Part shown: piece after piece, positions 9,104 to 17,946 of the stretch
Position numbering within the stretch: the stretch's first letter is position 1
Layout of the letters: the number at the start of each line of letters is the position of its first letter
The notes under the pieces: generated by a model
What the model saw: the letters and a program-made list of their open reading frames with translations, nothing else
Databases searched by the model: none
Told to the model about the DNA's origin: nothing
Source: Shinella zoogloeoides
GTDB lineage: Bacteria > Pseudomonadota > Alphaproteobacteria > Rhizobiales > Rhizobiaceae
Length of the DNA: 64,000 nt
Assembly: GCF_022682305.1 (NCBI RefSeq)
Contig: NZ_CP093529.1
Span: 62,001-126,000 of the forward strand
Direction: 5' to 3'
Program-made: the position numbers and the translations under genes

Positions 9104-10333
9104 TCAGGCACCGAGTGAAACGAGGTCCCGCGGCAGCCGGTTCATGGTCTGCGGGCCGTCCGGTGCGATAAGGAACTGTTCCTCGATCATCAGCGCGCCG
9201 AGGCCTTCGGCATAGAAGGGGGCCTCCAGCGCCAGCACCATGCCCGGTTCGATGACGATGGCGTTGCCATGGGAGAGGAACGGCCATTCCTCGATGCCCG
9301 CCGCCGCGCCCACGGAATGTCCGAAGTGCCCCCGGTAATATTCATGGAAGCCATGCCGGCGCATGGCGGCGAGCATCGTCGCATGCACATCGCCGAAGGT
9401 GTTGCCGGGCCGCAGAACCTCGACGCCCGCAAGGAAGGCGTCGAGCAGGGCCTTGTAGATGTCCGCGGCGAGCGGCGACGGCCTGCCCCAGATGAAGGTG
9501 CGCGCGCCGTCGGACGAATAGCCGTCAACCAGCGTGCCGACATCCGCCTTGACGAGACCGCCGGGGCCAAGGGTGGCGGCGGCATCCTGCAGGTTCGGGC
9601 CGATGGAGATATAGTCCCAGTGGCCGGAAAGCCCATATCCGCCAAGCCTCGCCGCCTCCCGCGCGCCGGCAAGCCAGGCGGCCGAAAGTTCCGCGACACG
9701 CACGCCGGGACGCGCCGCCCGCATCAGGCCTTCAAGCCCCGCTTCCGCGCAATGGGCCGCCCGGCGCAGCCGTTCGATCTCCCGGTCGTTCTTGATGAGG
9801 CGCAGCCGCCGGAGAATATCGGAGGCGTCGCGCCAGTCGACGCCGGGAATGGCCGCCTTCAGTGTGGAAAAATCGGCGGCCGGCATGAAATCCAGATCGA
9901 CCCCGAGTCTTGCCCCGGCAAGGCCGTGCTCGGAGAGGAGGTCGGCAAGAAGGCGGAAGCAAGATTGCTGGTCGAAGGTTTCCGGGCGCGGCCCGACATT
10001 GCCGCCTTTGCGATAGGCGGCGTCGATATCCGCCACCGTGCGGACCCCCTCGACTGTCACGCCGTCGATCCAGATGCGATGCGTACGGATATCGATTCTT
10101 TCCGACAGATGCCTTGCACCGGCCGCCGCGTGGTCGCTCATGACGGCGGCCAATGGCGCTGCGGCATCCGCGGGCACGAGGGCGATGGCCGAGCCGGCGC
10201 GACCCCACATGGTCGCGACGCCGGCCGCAAGGCCGGTCGCATAGCGGAAGGCCTCCGGCCGGAAGAGGACCATCCCGTCCAGTCCTTCTGCCGCAAGCAG
10301 CGCCTGCGCTCTCGTGCGGTTCAAGTCGCTCAT
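9104..10333 (-). CDS. M24-family metallopeptidase (Xaa-Pro aminopeptidase-like)
   Basis: A 409-residue protein with a creatinase N-domain (residues about 5-150) and a C-terminal pita-bread M24 domain. All five metal ligands are visible: D264, D275, H339, E370 and E384. It should hydrolyse peptides or related amide/ureide bonds in the cytoplasm. Start chosen at 10333, with GAGGGA upstream; a longer frame to 10666 crosses into the divergent promoter region. It is divergent from a peptide-type ABC transporter, suggesting it processes the imported ligand. Relatives include prolidases, creatinases and ectoine hydrolases, so the substrate is open. Confidence 0.82.
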   Translation of the reverse strand: MSDLNRTRAQALLAAEGLDGMVLFRPEAFRYATGLAAGVATMWGRAGSAIALVPADAAAPLAAVMSDHAAAGARHLSERIDIRTHRIWIDGVTVEGVRTVADIDAAYRKGGNVGPRPETFDQQSCFRLLADLLSEHGLAGARLGVDLDFMPAADFSTLKAAIPGVDWRDASDILRRLRLIKNDREIERLRRAAHCAEAGLEGLMRAARPGVRVAELSAAWLAGAREAARLGGYGLSGHWDYISIGPNLQDAAATLGPGGLVKADVGTLVDGYSSDGARTFIWGRPSPLAADIYKALLDAFLAGVEVLRPGNTFGDVHATMLAAMRRHGFHEYYRGHFGHSVGAAAGIEEWPFLSHGNAIVIEPGMVLALEAPFYAEGLGALMIEEQFLIAPDGPQTMNRLPRDLVSLGA

Positions 10334-10529
10334 TCGTCCCTCGCATCTTCCATCATGGCGGCCTGCTTCACAGGCGCGAAAACTATCCATGGATTTGCCG
10401 GTCCTTGAAAGACAATTCCCTTTAATTTCCGCAAATTGGAGTGGAAACGCATACCGTTGTCCCGTTAGGATCAATACAATCTTCCTCATGGCGGCCTCGA
10501 TTGCGGCCGCATCGAAACAGGAGAATGCG

Positions 10530-12053
10530 ATGAACGGTTTCAATATCCCCGGCGGAGCCAGGGGCCGCAGCAACAGGGCCGTGACGGCGGCGCTTGCGGC
10601 CGCGCTTGCACTGGGCGTTTCCGGCCAGGCCCTTGCCGCGGAAAGCGATCCGGACGCCACGATCAATATCGGCTCGCTCTACGAGCCGCAGAACCTCGAC
10701 AACACGGCCGGTGCCGGCCAGGGCATCAACGAAGCCTTCAACGGCAATGTCTACGAGGCGCTGTTCCGCCTGACGGATGCGGGTACGGTCGAACCGGTAC
10801 TGGCGAAGGACACCAAGGTCAGCGACGACGGCCTGACCTATACGTTCACGTTGCAGCCGGGCGTCACTTTCCATTCCGGCGCGCCGCTGACCTCGAAGGA
10901 CGTCAAGTTCTCCATCGAGCGCGTGACGGCGGAAGCCTCGAAAAGCTCGCGCAAGAACAGCTTGAAATCCATTGCGGGCATCGAGACGCCGGACGATGCG
11001 ACCGTGGTCGTCAAGCTCGCCTCGCGCTCGATCTCGCTGCCCTACAATCTAAGCTATGTCTGGATCGCCAATGACGAGGCGACGGACTTCCAGTCGAAGG
11101 AAGATGGAACCGGCCCCTATGCGCTGCAGGAATGGCGTCGCGGCTCGTCGCTGGCGATTGCCCGTTTCGACAAATACTGGGGTGAGAAGCCGAAGAACGG
11201 CGAGGTCGTCTTCCAGTATTTCACCGAGGCGACGGCGCTCAACAATGCGCTGTTGACCGGCTCGGTCGATATCATCACCTCGGTGCAAAGCCCGGACTCG
11301 CTGGCCCAGTTCAAGGACAACCCGGAATTCACCGTCAGCGAGGGCAAGTCAACCACCAAGCTGCTGCTCGCCTATAACGACCGCGTCGCGCCCTTCGACA
11401 ATGTGAAGGTCCGCAAGGCGCTCGCCCGCGCCATCGACGACGAGAAGCTGCTGAAGGCCGTCTGGGGCGATTACGGCACCCTGATCGGCTCCTTCGTGCC
11501 GCCGACGGATGCCTGGTATACCGACCTCACCAAGACCGATGCCTACGACCCGGAAGGCGCCAAGGCGCTGCTGACGGAAGCGGGCTACCCCGATGGTTTC
11601 ACCTTCACCATCGATACGCCGAACTACGATCCGCATCCCATCGCCGCGCAGTTCATCCAGAGTGAGCTGGCCAAGATCGGCGTGAAGGTCAATATCAACG
11701 TCATCACGGCCAACGAGTGGTACACGAAGGTCTACAAGGCGCATGACTTCCAGGCGACGCTGCAGGAGCACGTTAACCACCGCGACATCGTCTTCTACGG
11801 CAACCCGGGTTTCTATTGGGGCTACAACAACCCCAAGGTCGTCGACCTGATCAAGGAAGCCGAAGCCAGCGCGACGGAAGCCGAGCAGACCGAGAAGCTG
11901 AAGGAAGCCAACACGATCATCGCGGAGGACGCGGCGAGCAACTGGTTCTATCTCTACCCGCAGATCGTCGTGTCGAAGAACACCGTGAGCGGCTATCCGG
12001 TCAACGGCCTCAACTCGCAGTTCTTCGCCTACGGCATCACCAAGGCCGAATAA
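10530..12053 (+). CDS. peptide/nickel-type ABC transporter substrate-binding protein
   Basis: A 507-residue SBP_bac_5 (DppA/OppA class) periplasmic protein. Residues 1-33 form a long signal peptide with a basic n-region and ALAA cleavage site. The mature part has the family landmarks EPQNLDNT, GLTYTFTLQPGVTFHSGAPLTSKDV and the RKALARAIDDEKL region. ATG at 10530 has AGGAGA upstream; the open frame extends to 10314 but that part lies in the divergent promoter. It supplies ligand to the two permeases and two ATPases that follow. The actual ligand (di/oligopeptide, opine or other) cannot be read from sequence. Confidence 0.88.
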   Translation: MNGFNIPGGARGRSNRAVTAALAAALALGVSGQALAAESDPDATINIGSLYEPQNLDNTAGAGQGINEAFNGNVYEALFRLTDAGTVEPVLAKDTKVSDDGLTYTFTLQPGVTFHSGAPLTSKDVKFSIERVTAEASKSSRKNSLKSIAGIETPDDATVVVKLASRSISLPYNLSYVWIANDEATDFQSKEDGTGPYALQEWRRGSSLAIARFDKYWGEKPKNGEVVFQYFTEATALNNALLTGSVDIITSVQSPDSLAQFKDNPEFTVSEGKSTTKLLLAYNDRVAPFDNVKVRKALARAIDDEKLLKAVWGDYGTLIGSFVPPTDAWYTDLTKTDAYDPEGAKALLTEAGYPDGFTFTIDTPNYDPHPIAAQFIQSELAKIGVKVNINVITANEWYTKVYKAHDFQATLQEHVNHRDIVFYGNPGFYWGYNNPKVVDLIKEAEASATEAEQTEKLKEANTIIAEDAASNWFYLYPQIVVSKNTVSGYPVNGLNSQFFAYGITKAE

Positions 12054-12080
12054 GCGCCGGACCGGCATGCTCGACTCGAA

Positions 12081-12109
12081 ACGCCGCCTGAACTATGTTC
12101 GGGCGGCGT
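12081..12109 (+). terminator. hairpin after the peptide-binding-protein gene
   Basis: Thirteen-base arms (one G-U wobble) around a three-base TAT loop lie 27 bases after the stop codon and before the permease. No uridine run follows, so transcript stabilisation or partial termination is more likely than full termination. Confidence 0.55.
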
Positions 12110-12129
12110 CTCCATGAGAGGTAGATACC

Positions 12130-13095
12130 ATACTTTCCTATATATTCCGCCGCACCGCCATTCTGGCGCTATCGGTCGTCATTGCCGCCGTTATCCTGTT
12201 CATATTGCTGCGTCTTCTGCCGGGAGACCCCGCCAACGCGCTCGTCTCCGTCGGGGCCGACGCCGCGCAGATCGAGGCCGCGCGCAAGCAGGTCGGTTCC
12301 GACCTGCCGCTTTACGAGCAGTTCGTGCGCTTTGCCGGCAGCCTTGCCCGCTTCGATCTCGGCAATTCCTTCGTCAGCGGCGCGCCAGTGCTGGAAGAAA
12401 TCGGCAAGCGCCTCGTCGTTACCGTGCCGCTGACGCTGATGGCCTTCGTCGTCGCCATCGTGCTCGCGGTGCCGCTCGGCATCCTCTCGGTCGTGCGGCA
12501 GAACCGCTGGTATGGCGGCCTTATCTCGGTGGTCTCCCAGCTCGGCATCGCCATACCGGTGTTCTGGATCGGCATCCTCCTCGTCACGGTCTTCGCGGTA
12601 AATCTGAGGCTCTTTCCTTCCGGCGGCTTCCCCTCGCGCGGCTGGCAGGCGCCCGGTGCCGCCTTCCAGAACCTTATCCTGCCCGTCGCGACCATCGCCC
12701 TCGTCATGTCGGCCTCGCTGATCCGCTATGTGCGCTCGGCCACGCAGGACGTGCTGGGCAGCGACTATTTGCGCACGGCCCGCGCCCTCGGGTCCACTTT
12801 CTCCGAAGCGCTCCTTCGCCATGGCATCCGCAACGGGGCGGTGCCAGTCATTTCCATTCTCGGCATCGAGCTTGCCTCGACGCTGCTCGGCGCGGTGGTG
12901 GTCGAGCGGGTCTTCGCCCTGCCGGGCCTCGGCTCCATGCTGCTGCTCGGTATAGAGCAGCGCGACTATCCCAATGTGCAGGGCGTGCTGTTCGTCTCGA
13001 CCTTGCTGGTGCTGCTGGTCGGCTTCGCCGCCGATCTCCTGCAAAGGCTGGTCGATCCGCGCTTGCGCGGCCGGGCTGCGGGAGGTGGCGCATGA
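12130..13095 (+). CDS. peptide ABC transporter permease (DppB-like), apparent ATA start
   Basis: A 321-residue DppB/OppB-type permease. The first membrane helix, an FRRTAI-type N-terminus and the RLLPGDPAN motif are all in frame from 12130, but the codon there is ATA. AGAGG stands at the right distance upstream, and the frame is closed by TGA at 12115-12117, so no ATG, GTG or TTG precedes the first helix. The next candidate, TTG at 12205, would delete that helix. This is either an unusual ATA start, a mutation from ATG, or a base error. The EAA-loop region (YLRTARALG) and a four-base overlap with the next permease are normal. Confidence 0.8.
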   Translation: MLSYIFRRTAILALSVVIAAVILFILLRLLPGDPANALVSVGADAAQIEAARKQVGSDLPLYEQFVRFAGSLARFDLGNSFVSGAPVLEEIGKRLVVTVPLTLMAFVVAIVLAVPLGILSVVRQNRWYGGLISVVSQLGIAIPVFWIGILLVTVFAVNLRLFPSGGFPSRGWQAPGAAFQNLILPVATIALVMSASLIRYVRSATQDVLGSDYLRTARALGSTFSEALLRHGIRNGAVPVISILGIELASTLLGAVVVERVFALPGLGSMLLLGIEQRDYPNVQGVLFVSTLLVLLVGFAADLLQRLVDPRLRGRAAGGGA

Positions 13096-13955
13096 GCGGG
13101 CACGATGCCGTGACGGCGGGCGAAAGCGCCGTGAAAAAAGCCCAGATCCCGTGGCCGCTGGCTGTTGGCGGGCTTCTGGTCGGCCTGCATGTCGTCGTTG
13201 GGCTGCTTTCCCTCGTCTGGACGCCCTACGGGGTCGGCGACATGGTGGGTGGACGCCTCGAAGGTCCATCGCTTGCCCATTGGGCGGGAACGGACCGGCT
13301 GGGCCGCGATCTCATGACCCAGATCATGATCGGCTCGCGCATCGCCCTTCTGGTCGGCTGCGGGGCGGTGGCGCTGAGCGCGCTGATCGGCGTTGCGACC
13401 GGTGTTCTCGCCGCATTCGCCAGCCGCACGCTCGACGATATCCTCGCCGCCGGACTGGATATTCTCATCGCCTTCCCGACGCTCCTCCTCGCCATGCTGA
13501 TCGTCGCTTCCAGCGACGGGGCGAGCCTCTGGACGGCGATCCTCGCCATCGGCATTGCCGGTTCGGCCATCGTCGCTCGGCTGACCCGCATCCTCTCGAA
13601 GCGGGTCCTTGCGATGGACTACATCACCGCCGCGCGGGTCGCCGGCACGGGCTGGGCGGGCATCGTCCGCATCCATGTCCTGCCGAACATCTGGCCGACA
13701 CTGATCGTCAATTTCGCCCTGCAATTCGGCCTTGCGGTCATCGCCGAGGCTTCGCTTTCCTATCTCGGCCTCGGCGCGCCGCCGCCGAACGCCTCCTGGG
13801 GACGGCTGCTGCAGGAGGCGCAGGCCTCCGTCTACACCGCGCCCTTCGGCGCCATCGCGCCCGGCCTTGCGCTGGTCTCTCTCGTCATCGGCCTCAATCT
13901 CTTTGCCGACGGCCTGCGCGACATCGCCGATCCCACCCGCAGGAGGAGCCGATGA
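13092..13955 (+). CDS. peptide ABC transporter permease (DppC-like)
   Basis: A 287-residue DppC/OppC-type permease with about six membrane segments. Landmarks are AHWAGTDRLGRDLMTQIMIGSR near residue 65-85, the EAA-loop stretch DYITAARVAGTGW, and LSYLGLGAPPPNASWG at the C-terminal side, all standard in this family. ATG overlaps the upstream permease stop by four bases, and its own stop overlaps the following ATPase start by four bases. It forms the heterodimeric channel with the preceding permease. Confidence 0.9.
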   Translation: MSGHDAVTAGESAVKKAQIPWPLAVGGLLVGLHVVVGLLSLVWTPYGVGDMVGGRLEGPSLAHWAGTDRLGRDLMTQIMIGSRIALLVGCGAVALSALIGVATGVLAAFASRTLDDILAAGLDILIAFPTLLLAMLIVASSDGASLWTAILAIGIAGSAIVARLTRILSKRVLAMDYITAARVAGTGWAGIVRIHVLPNIWPTLIVNFALQFGLAVIAEASLSYLGLGAPPPNASWGRLLQEAQASVYTAPFGAIAPGLALVSLVIGLNLFADGLRDIADPTRRRSR

Positions 13956-14757
13956 GCGCGCTTCTGTCCGTCGAAAACCTCGAAATCCGCACGTTTGCCC
14001 GCGTGCTCGTCTCCGGCGTCTCCTTCTCGCTCGCTGCGGGCGAGCGGATCGGCCTTATCGGCGAATCCGGCTCCGGCAAGTCGTTGACGGCGCTCGCCGT
14101 GCTCGGTCTCCTGCCGGAGACGATGCGCGTTTCCGGTTCCATCGTGCTGGATGGTCAGCAGGTTGTCGGTGCGCGCGACTGTGATCTCGTGCCCCTGCGT
14201 GGCCGCAGCATCGCCGCGGTATTCCAGGAGCCGATGACGGCGCTCGATCCGCTGATGCGCATCGGCGATCAGGTCGCTGAGGTGGTACGCCGCCGTTCCC
14301 GGCGCGACGGGATCACGCTCGCCAAGGCGGATGTGAAAGCGCGGGTGGCAGAGCTTCTGCAACGTGTCGCCCTGCCGGAGCCGGAGCGCATCGCCCGCGC
14401 TTTCCCGCACGAGATTTCCGGCGGGCAGCGCCAGCGCGCGGCTATCGCGATGGCGCTCGCCTGCCGCCCGAAGCTGCTGATCGCGGACGAGCCGACGACA
14501 GCGCTCGACGTGACCACGCAGGCCGAAATCCTGAAATTGCTGGAAATGCTGGTGCGCGACGAGGGCATGGGCCTTCTCTTCATCAGCCACGACCTGCCCG
14601 TCGTCGCCACCATTGCCGAGCGGGCGCTGGTGATGCGTCAGGGCGAACTGATCGAGCATGGCCCGGTGGATACGCTCTTCGGCCGTCCTGCCCATCCCTA
14701 TACGCAAGGGCTTGTCGCGGCCGCCCGCGCCTTCGACGAAGCCCTGGAGGCCGCCCT

Positions 14758-14761
<4 letters not shown>
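13952..14761 (+). CDS. peptide ABC transporter ATPase (DppD-like)
   Basis: A 269-residue ATPase with Walker A GESGSGKS, Q-loop VFQEPMTALDPL, signature EISGGQRQR, Walker B LLIADEPTTALDVTTQ and the ISHDLPVV switch histidine. It ends in the PAHPYTQGL segment typical of oligopeptide transporters; the longer Fe-S C-terminal extension of some DppD proteins is absent. AGGAGG precedes the ATG. Its stop overlaps the GTG start of the next ATPase by four bases. It pairs with that ATPase to drive the two permeases. Confidence 0.9.
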
Positions 14762-15510
<749 letters not shown>

Positions 15511-15516
15511 CCCCGG

Positions 15517-16929
15517 TCAGCCCGCACGCTTCATTGCCGCCTCCAGAACGGTGTAGACGCGCGGCTCGATCATATGCGCGACGTTGAAGCGCATGAAGCC
15601 GGCCGCGCCCTGCGAGACGCTGAAGACATTGCCGGGCGCGAACACCACCCCCTCGGCGACGGCCGCCTGCGCCACGGGCGTCGAATCCATTCCCTCCGGT
15701 AGCTGGCACCACAGATTGAAACCGCCGCGCGGCAGGAGCACCGGCTCAATGCCCAGCCGGTGGAGCCGGTCGGCGGTCTCGCGCCGCGCGCGCACGAGGC
15801 GGCGGCGCAGTTCCTCCATGTGCTTGCGATAGCCGCCGCCCGCCAGCATATGCGCGAGGATTTCGCTGGAGACGGGGCTTGGGCCGCCGAAATTGGTGGC
15901 GATCTGCAGGTCGACCAGCCCTTCGATCCAGTCGGGCCGCGCCGCGATATAGCCGCAGCGCGCGGAGGCAGAGAGGGTTTTTGAGAAACTGCCGATGCGG
16001 ATGACGCGGGAAAGCCCGTCGAGCGCGGCGAGCCGGGTCGAGGGTTCCGGCTCGAAATCGGCGAAGATATCGTCCTCGACGATGATCGTGTCGTTCTCCG
16101 CCGCGGCATTCAGCAGCCGGTGCGCCACCTGCGGCGCAAGCGTTGCGCCGGTGGGATTGTGGATCGCCGAATTGGTGATGTAGAGCTGCGGGCGCTCGCT
16201 GGCGAGCACGGCTTCGAAGGCCGCGATATCGGGACCGTTCACGCCATAGGGCACCCCGACGATCCGCGCCTGATGCGCCTTCAGCAGGGCCTGGAAATTG
16301 AAGTAGGAGGGATCGTCGACAAGCACCGTATCGCCCGGCCGCAGCAGGAAGCGGCAGATCAGGTCGAGCGCCTGCGTGCCCGTGCTGGTCAGCATTAGAT
16401 GATCCGGCCCGGCCTCCATGCCCTCTTCGCCGAGCCGACCGAGCAGCAGGCGCCGCAGCGCCGGCGAGCCGCGGGTGCTGCCGTAGTAGCTGAGGAGGTC
16501 GCCGTTACTGCGCGCAAGGCTGCGCACCGCCCGTCGCAACGCTTCGTCCGGCATCCAGTCGGCCGGCAGCCAGCCACAGCCCGGCTTCAGCACGGCCTCG
16601 TCCGCATCGAGCGACTGGCGCGACACCCAGAACGGGTCGACCGCCCGCGCCTTAGGCGTTTCCGCCTCCGCCAGTTTCAGGGGCGGCTTGGCGATGTTCG
16701 AGACGTAGAAGCCGGAACCCCGCTGCGGCCGGATCAGTCCTTCCGCCGCAAGACGGTCATAGGCTTCCACGACGGTCGACGGCGAGACGCCCATGGAGGC
16801 CGCGAAGCGGCGGATCGAAGGGAGGCGGTCGCCCGGTGCGAGCGCACGACCGGCGATCCGTCCGCGTATGGCCGTCATGACATCAAGGGTCCGGTTTCCG
16901 GTGGGGTCGGTCTTTGCCTGCATTCCCAT
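15517..16929 (-). CDS. MocR-type (GntR HTH + aminotransferase-like) transcriptional regulator
   Basis: A 470-residue regulator made of a GntR winged helix (about residues 15-78, with DRLPSIRRFAASMGVSPSTVVEAYDRL) and a fold-type I aminotransferase domain. The PLP lysine is K317 in GSFSKTLSAS, and HNPTG and DDPSYF are present, so the cofactor site looks intact. Such proteins sense a PLP adduct with an amine or amino acid and usually control a neighbouring gene. It is divergent from an EamA exporter 101 bases away and is convergent with the peptide transporter. Target and effector are unknown; the exporter is the best guess. Confidence 0.88.
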   Translation of the reverse strand: MGMQAKTDPTGNRTLDVMTAIRGRIAGRALAPGDRLPSIRRFAASMGVSPSTVVEAYDRLAAEGLIRPQRGSGFYVSNIAKPPLKLAEAETPKARAVDPFWVSRQSLDADEAVLKPGCGWLPADWMPDEALRRAVRSLARSNGDLLSYYGSTRGSPALRRLLLGRLGEEGMEAGPDHLMLTSTGTQALDLICRFLLRPGDTVLVDDPSYFNFQALLKAHQARIVGVPYGVNGPDIAAFEAVLASERPQLYITNSAIHNPTGATLAPQVAHRLLNAAAENDTIIVEDDIFADFEPEPSTRLAALDGLSRVIRIGSFSKTLSASARCGYIAARPDWIEGLVDLQIATNFGGPSPVSSEILAHMLAGGGYRKHMEELRRRLVRARRETADRLHRLGIEPVLLPRGGFNLWCQLPEGMDSTPVAQAAVAEGVVFAPGNVFSVSQGAAGFMRFNVAHMIEPRVYTVLEAAMKRAG

Positions 16930-16948
16930 TGTGTGGTTCCATGTATCG

Positions 16949-16970
16949 GTACAGTTTTGCGAAATTGTAC
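16949..16970. promoter_or_regulatory. GTACA/TGTAC inverted repeat, candidate MocR operator
   Basis: GTACA at 16949-16953 and its complement TGTAC at 16966-16970 lie 20 bases upstream of the regulator start in the shared intergenic region with the exporter. Each arm is also embedded in a TAC-G type repeat (TACAG, TACTG). Position and symmetry suggest an operator; no experimental motif is known to me for this protein. Confidence 0.35.
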
Positions 16971-17030
16971 TGCTTTGTCTCTGCCTCTGCCAGCCCCTCG
17001 GCAGTATGAAAAGGGGGAATGCGAGGTATC

Positions 17031-17894
17031 ATGAAAACATCTTTGGAAGGTTGGGGCAGCGGGCTGCTCGGGGTCGTCATCTTCAGCGGGTCGCTGCCGG
17101 CGACGCGCGTCGCCATTGCGGACTTCTCGCCGATATTCCTGACATCGGCGCGGGCGGTCATCGCCGCCCTTCTGGCCGCGGCCCTGCTTTTCGCACTGCG
17201 CCAGCCGAAGCCGTCCCGGGCCGACCTCCTGTCGCTGACGATCGTGGCGCTCGGCGTGGTGGTCGGCTTCCCGCTGCTGACGGCTCTGGCGCTGCAATAT
17301 ATCACTGCCGCCCATTCCATCGTCTTCGTCGGCCTCCTGCCGCTGGCCACCGCCATTTTCGGCGTGCTGCGTGGCGGCGAGCGGCCGAAACCGCTCTTCT
17401 GGCTCTTCTCCTGCCTCGGCAGCGCCATGGTCGTCGGCTTCGCGCTGAATTCCGGCGCGGAAATCTCGCTTGTCGGCGACCTCCTGATGATCGCCGCCAT
17501 CATTGCCTGCGGCCTCGGTTATGCGGAAGGCGCGCAGCTTTCACGCCGACTCGGCGGCTGGCAGGTCATTTCCTGGGCGCTGGTGATCGCGCTGCCGCCG
17601 ATGGCGATCGTCGCGCTGGTCTCGCTTCCCGCGACATGGGCCGGAATTACCGGTGGCGCATGGGCGGGCCTTGCCTATGTCTCCGTCTTCAGCATGCTGG
17701 TCGGCTTCGTCTTCTGGTATCGCGGCCTCGCCGTCGGCGGCATCGCGGCGGTGGGACAGTTGCAGCTCCTCCAGCCTTTCTTCGGCCTGCTGCTGGCCGC
17801 GGTGCTGCTGCATGAGAAGGTCAGCCCGCTGATGATCGCCACCACGCTCGCCATCGTGCTTTGCGTCGCCGGCGCGCGGAAATTCGCGCGCTAA
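17031..17894 (+). CDS. EamA-family (DMT) transporter
   Basis: A 287-residue membrane protein with about ten hydrophobic helices and the duplicated EamA repeat (first repeat ending near LLPLATAIFGVL, second near LQPFFGLLLAAVLLHEKVS). These proteins usually export amino acids or metabolites. Start chosen at 17031 because GCGAGG sits four bases before it; an in-frame ATG at 17019 is too close to the GGGGG run. It is transcribed away from the MocR regulator, a common pairing. Substrate unknown. Confidence 0.85.
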   Translation: MKTSLEGWGSGLLGVVIFSGSLPATRVAIADFSPIFLTSARAVIAALLAAALLFALRQPKPSRADLLSLTIVALGVVVGFPLLTALALQYITAAHSIVFVGLLPLATAIFGVLRGGERPKPLFWLFSCLGSAMVVGFALNSGAEISLVGDLLMIAAIIACGLGYAEGAQLSRRLGGWQVISWALVIALPPMAIVALVSLPATWAGITGGAWAGLAYVSVFSMLVGFVFWYRGLAVGGIAAVGQLQLLQPFFGLLLAAVLLHEKVSPLMIATTLAIVLCVAGARKFAR

Positions 17895-17908
17895 TCCCGT
17901 TGGCCGGC

Positions 17909-17937
17909 GGGTCCCGCGGCGGTGCGCCGCGGGACCC
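17909..17937. terminator. bidirectional hairpin between convergent genes
   Basis: A perfect 13-base GC-rich stem (GGGTCCCGCGGCG and complement) with a GTG loop fills the 52-base gap between the exporter and the convergent outer membrane protein gene. It is almost certainly a shared terminator, although neither side has a long T run. Confidence 0.7.
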
Positions 17938-17946
17938 CGTTCTCGC

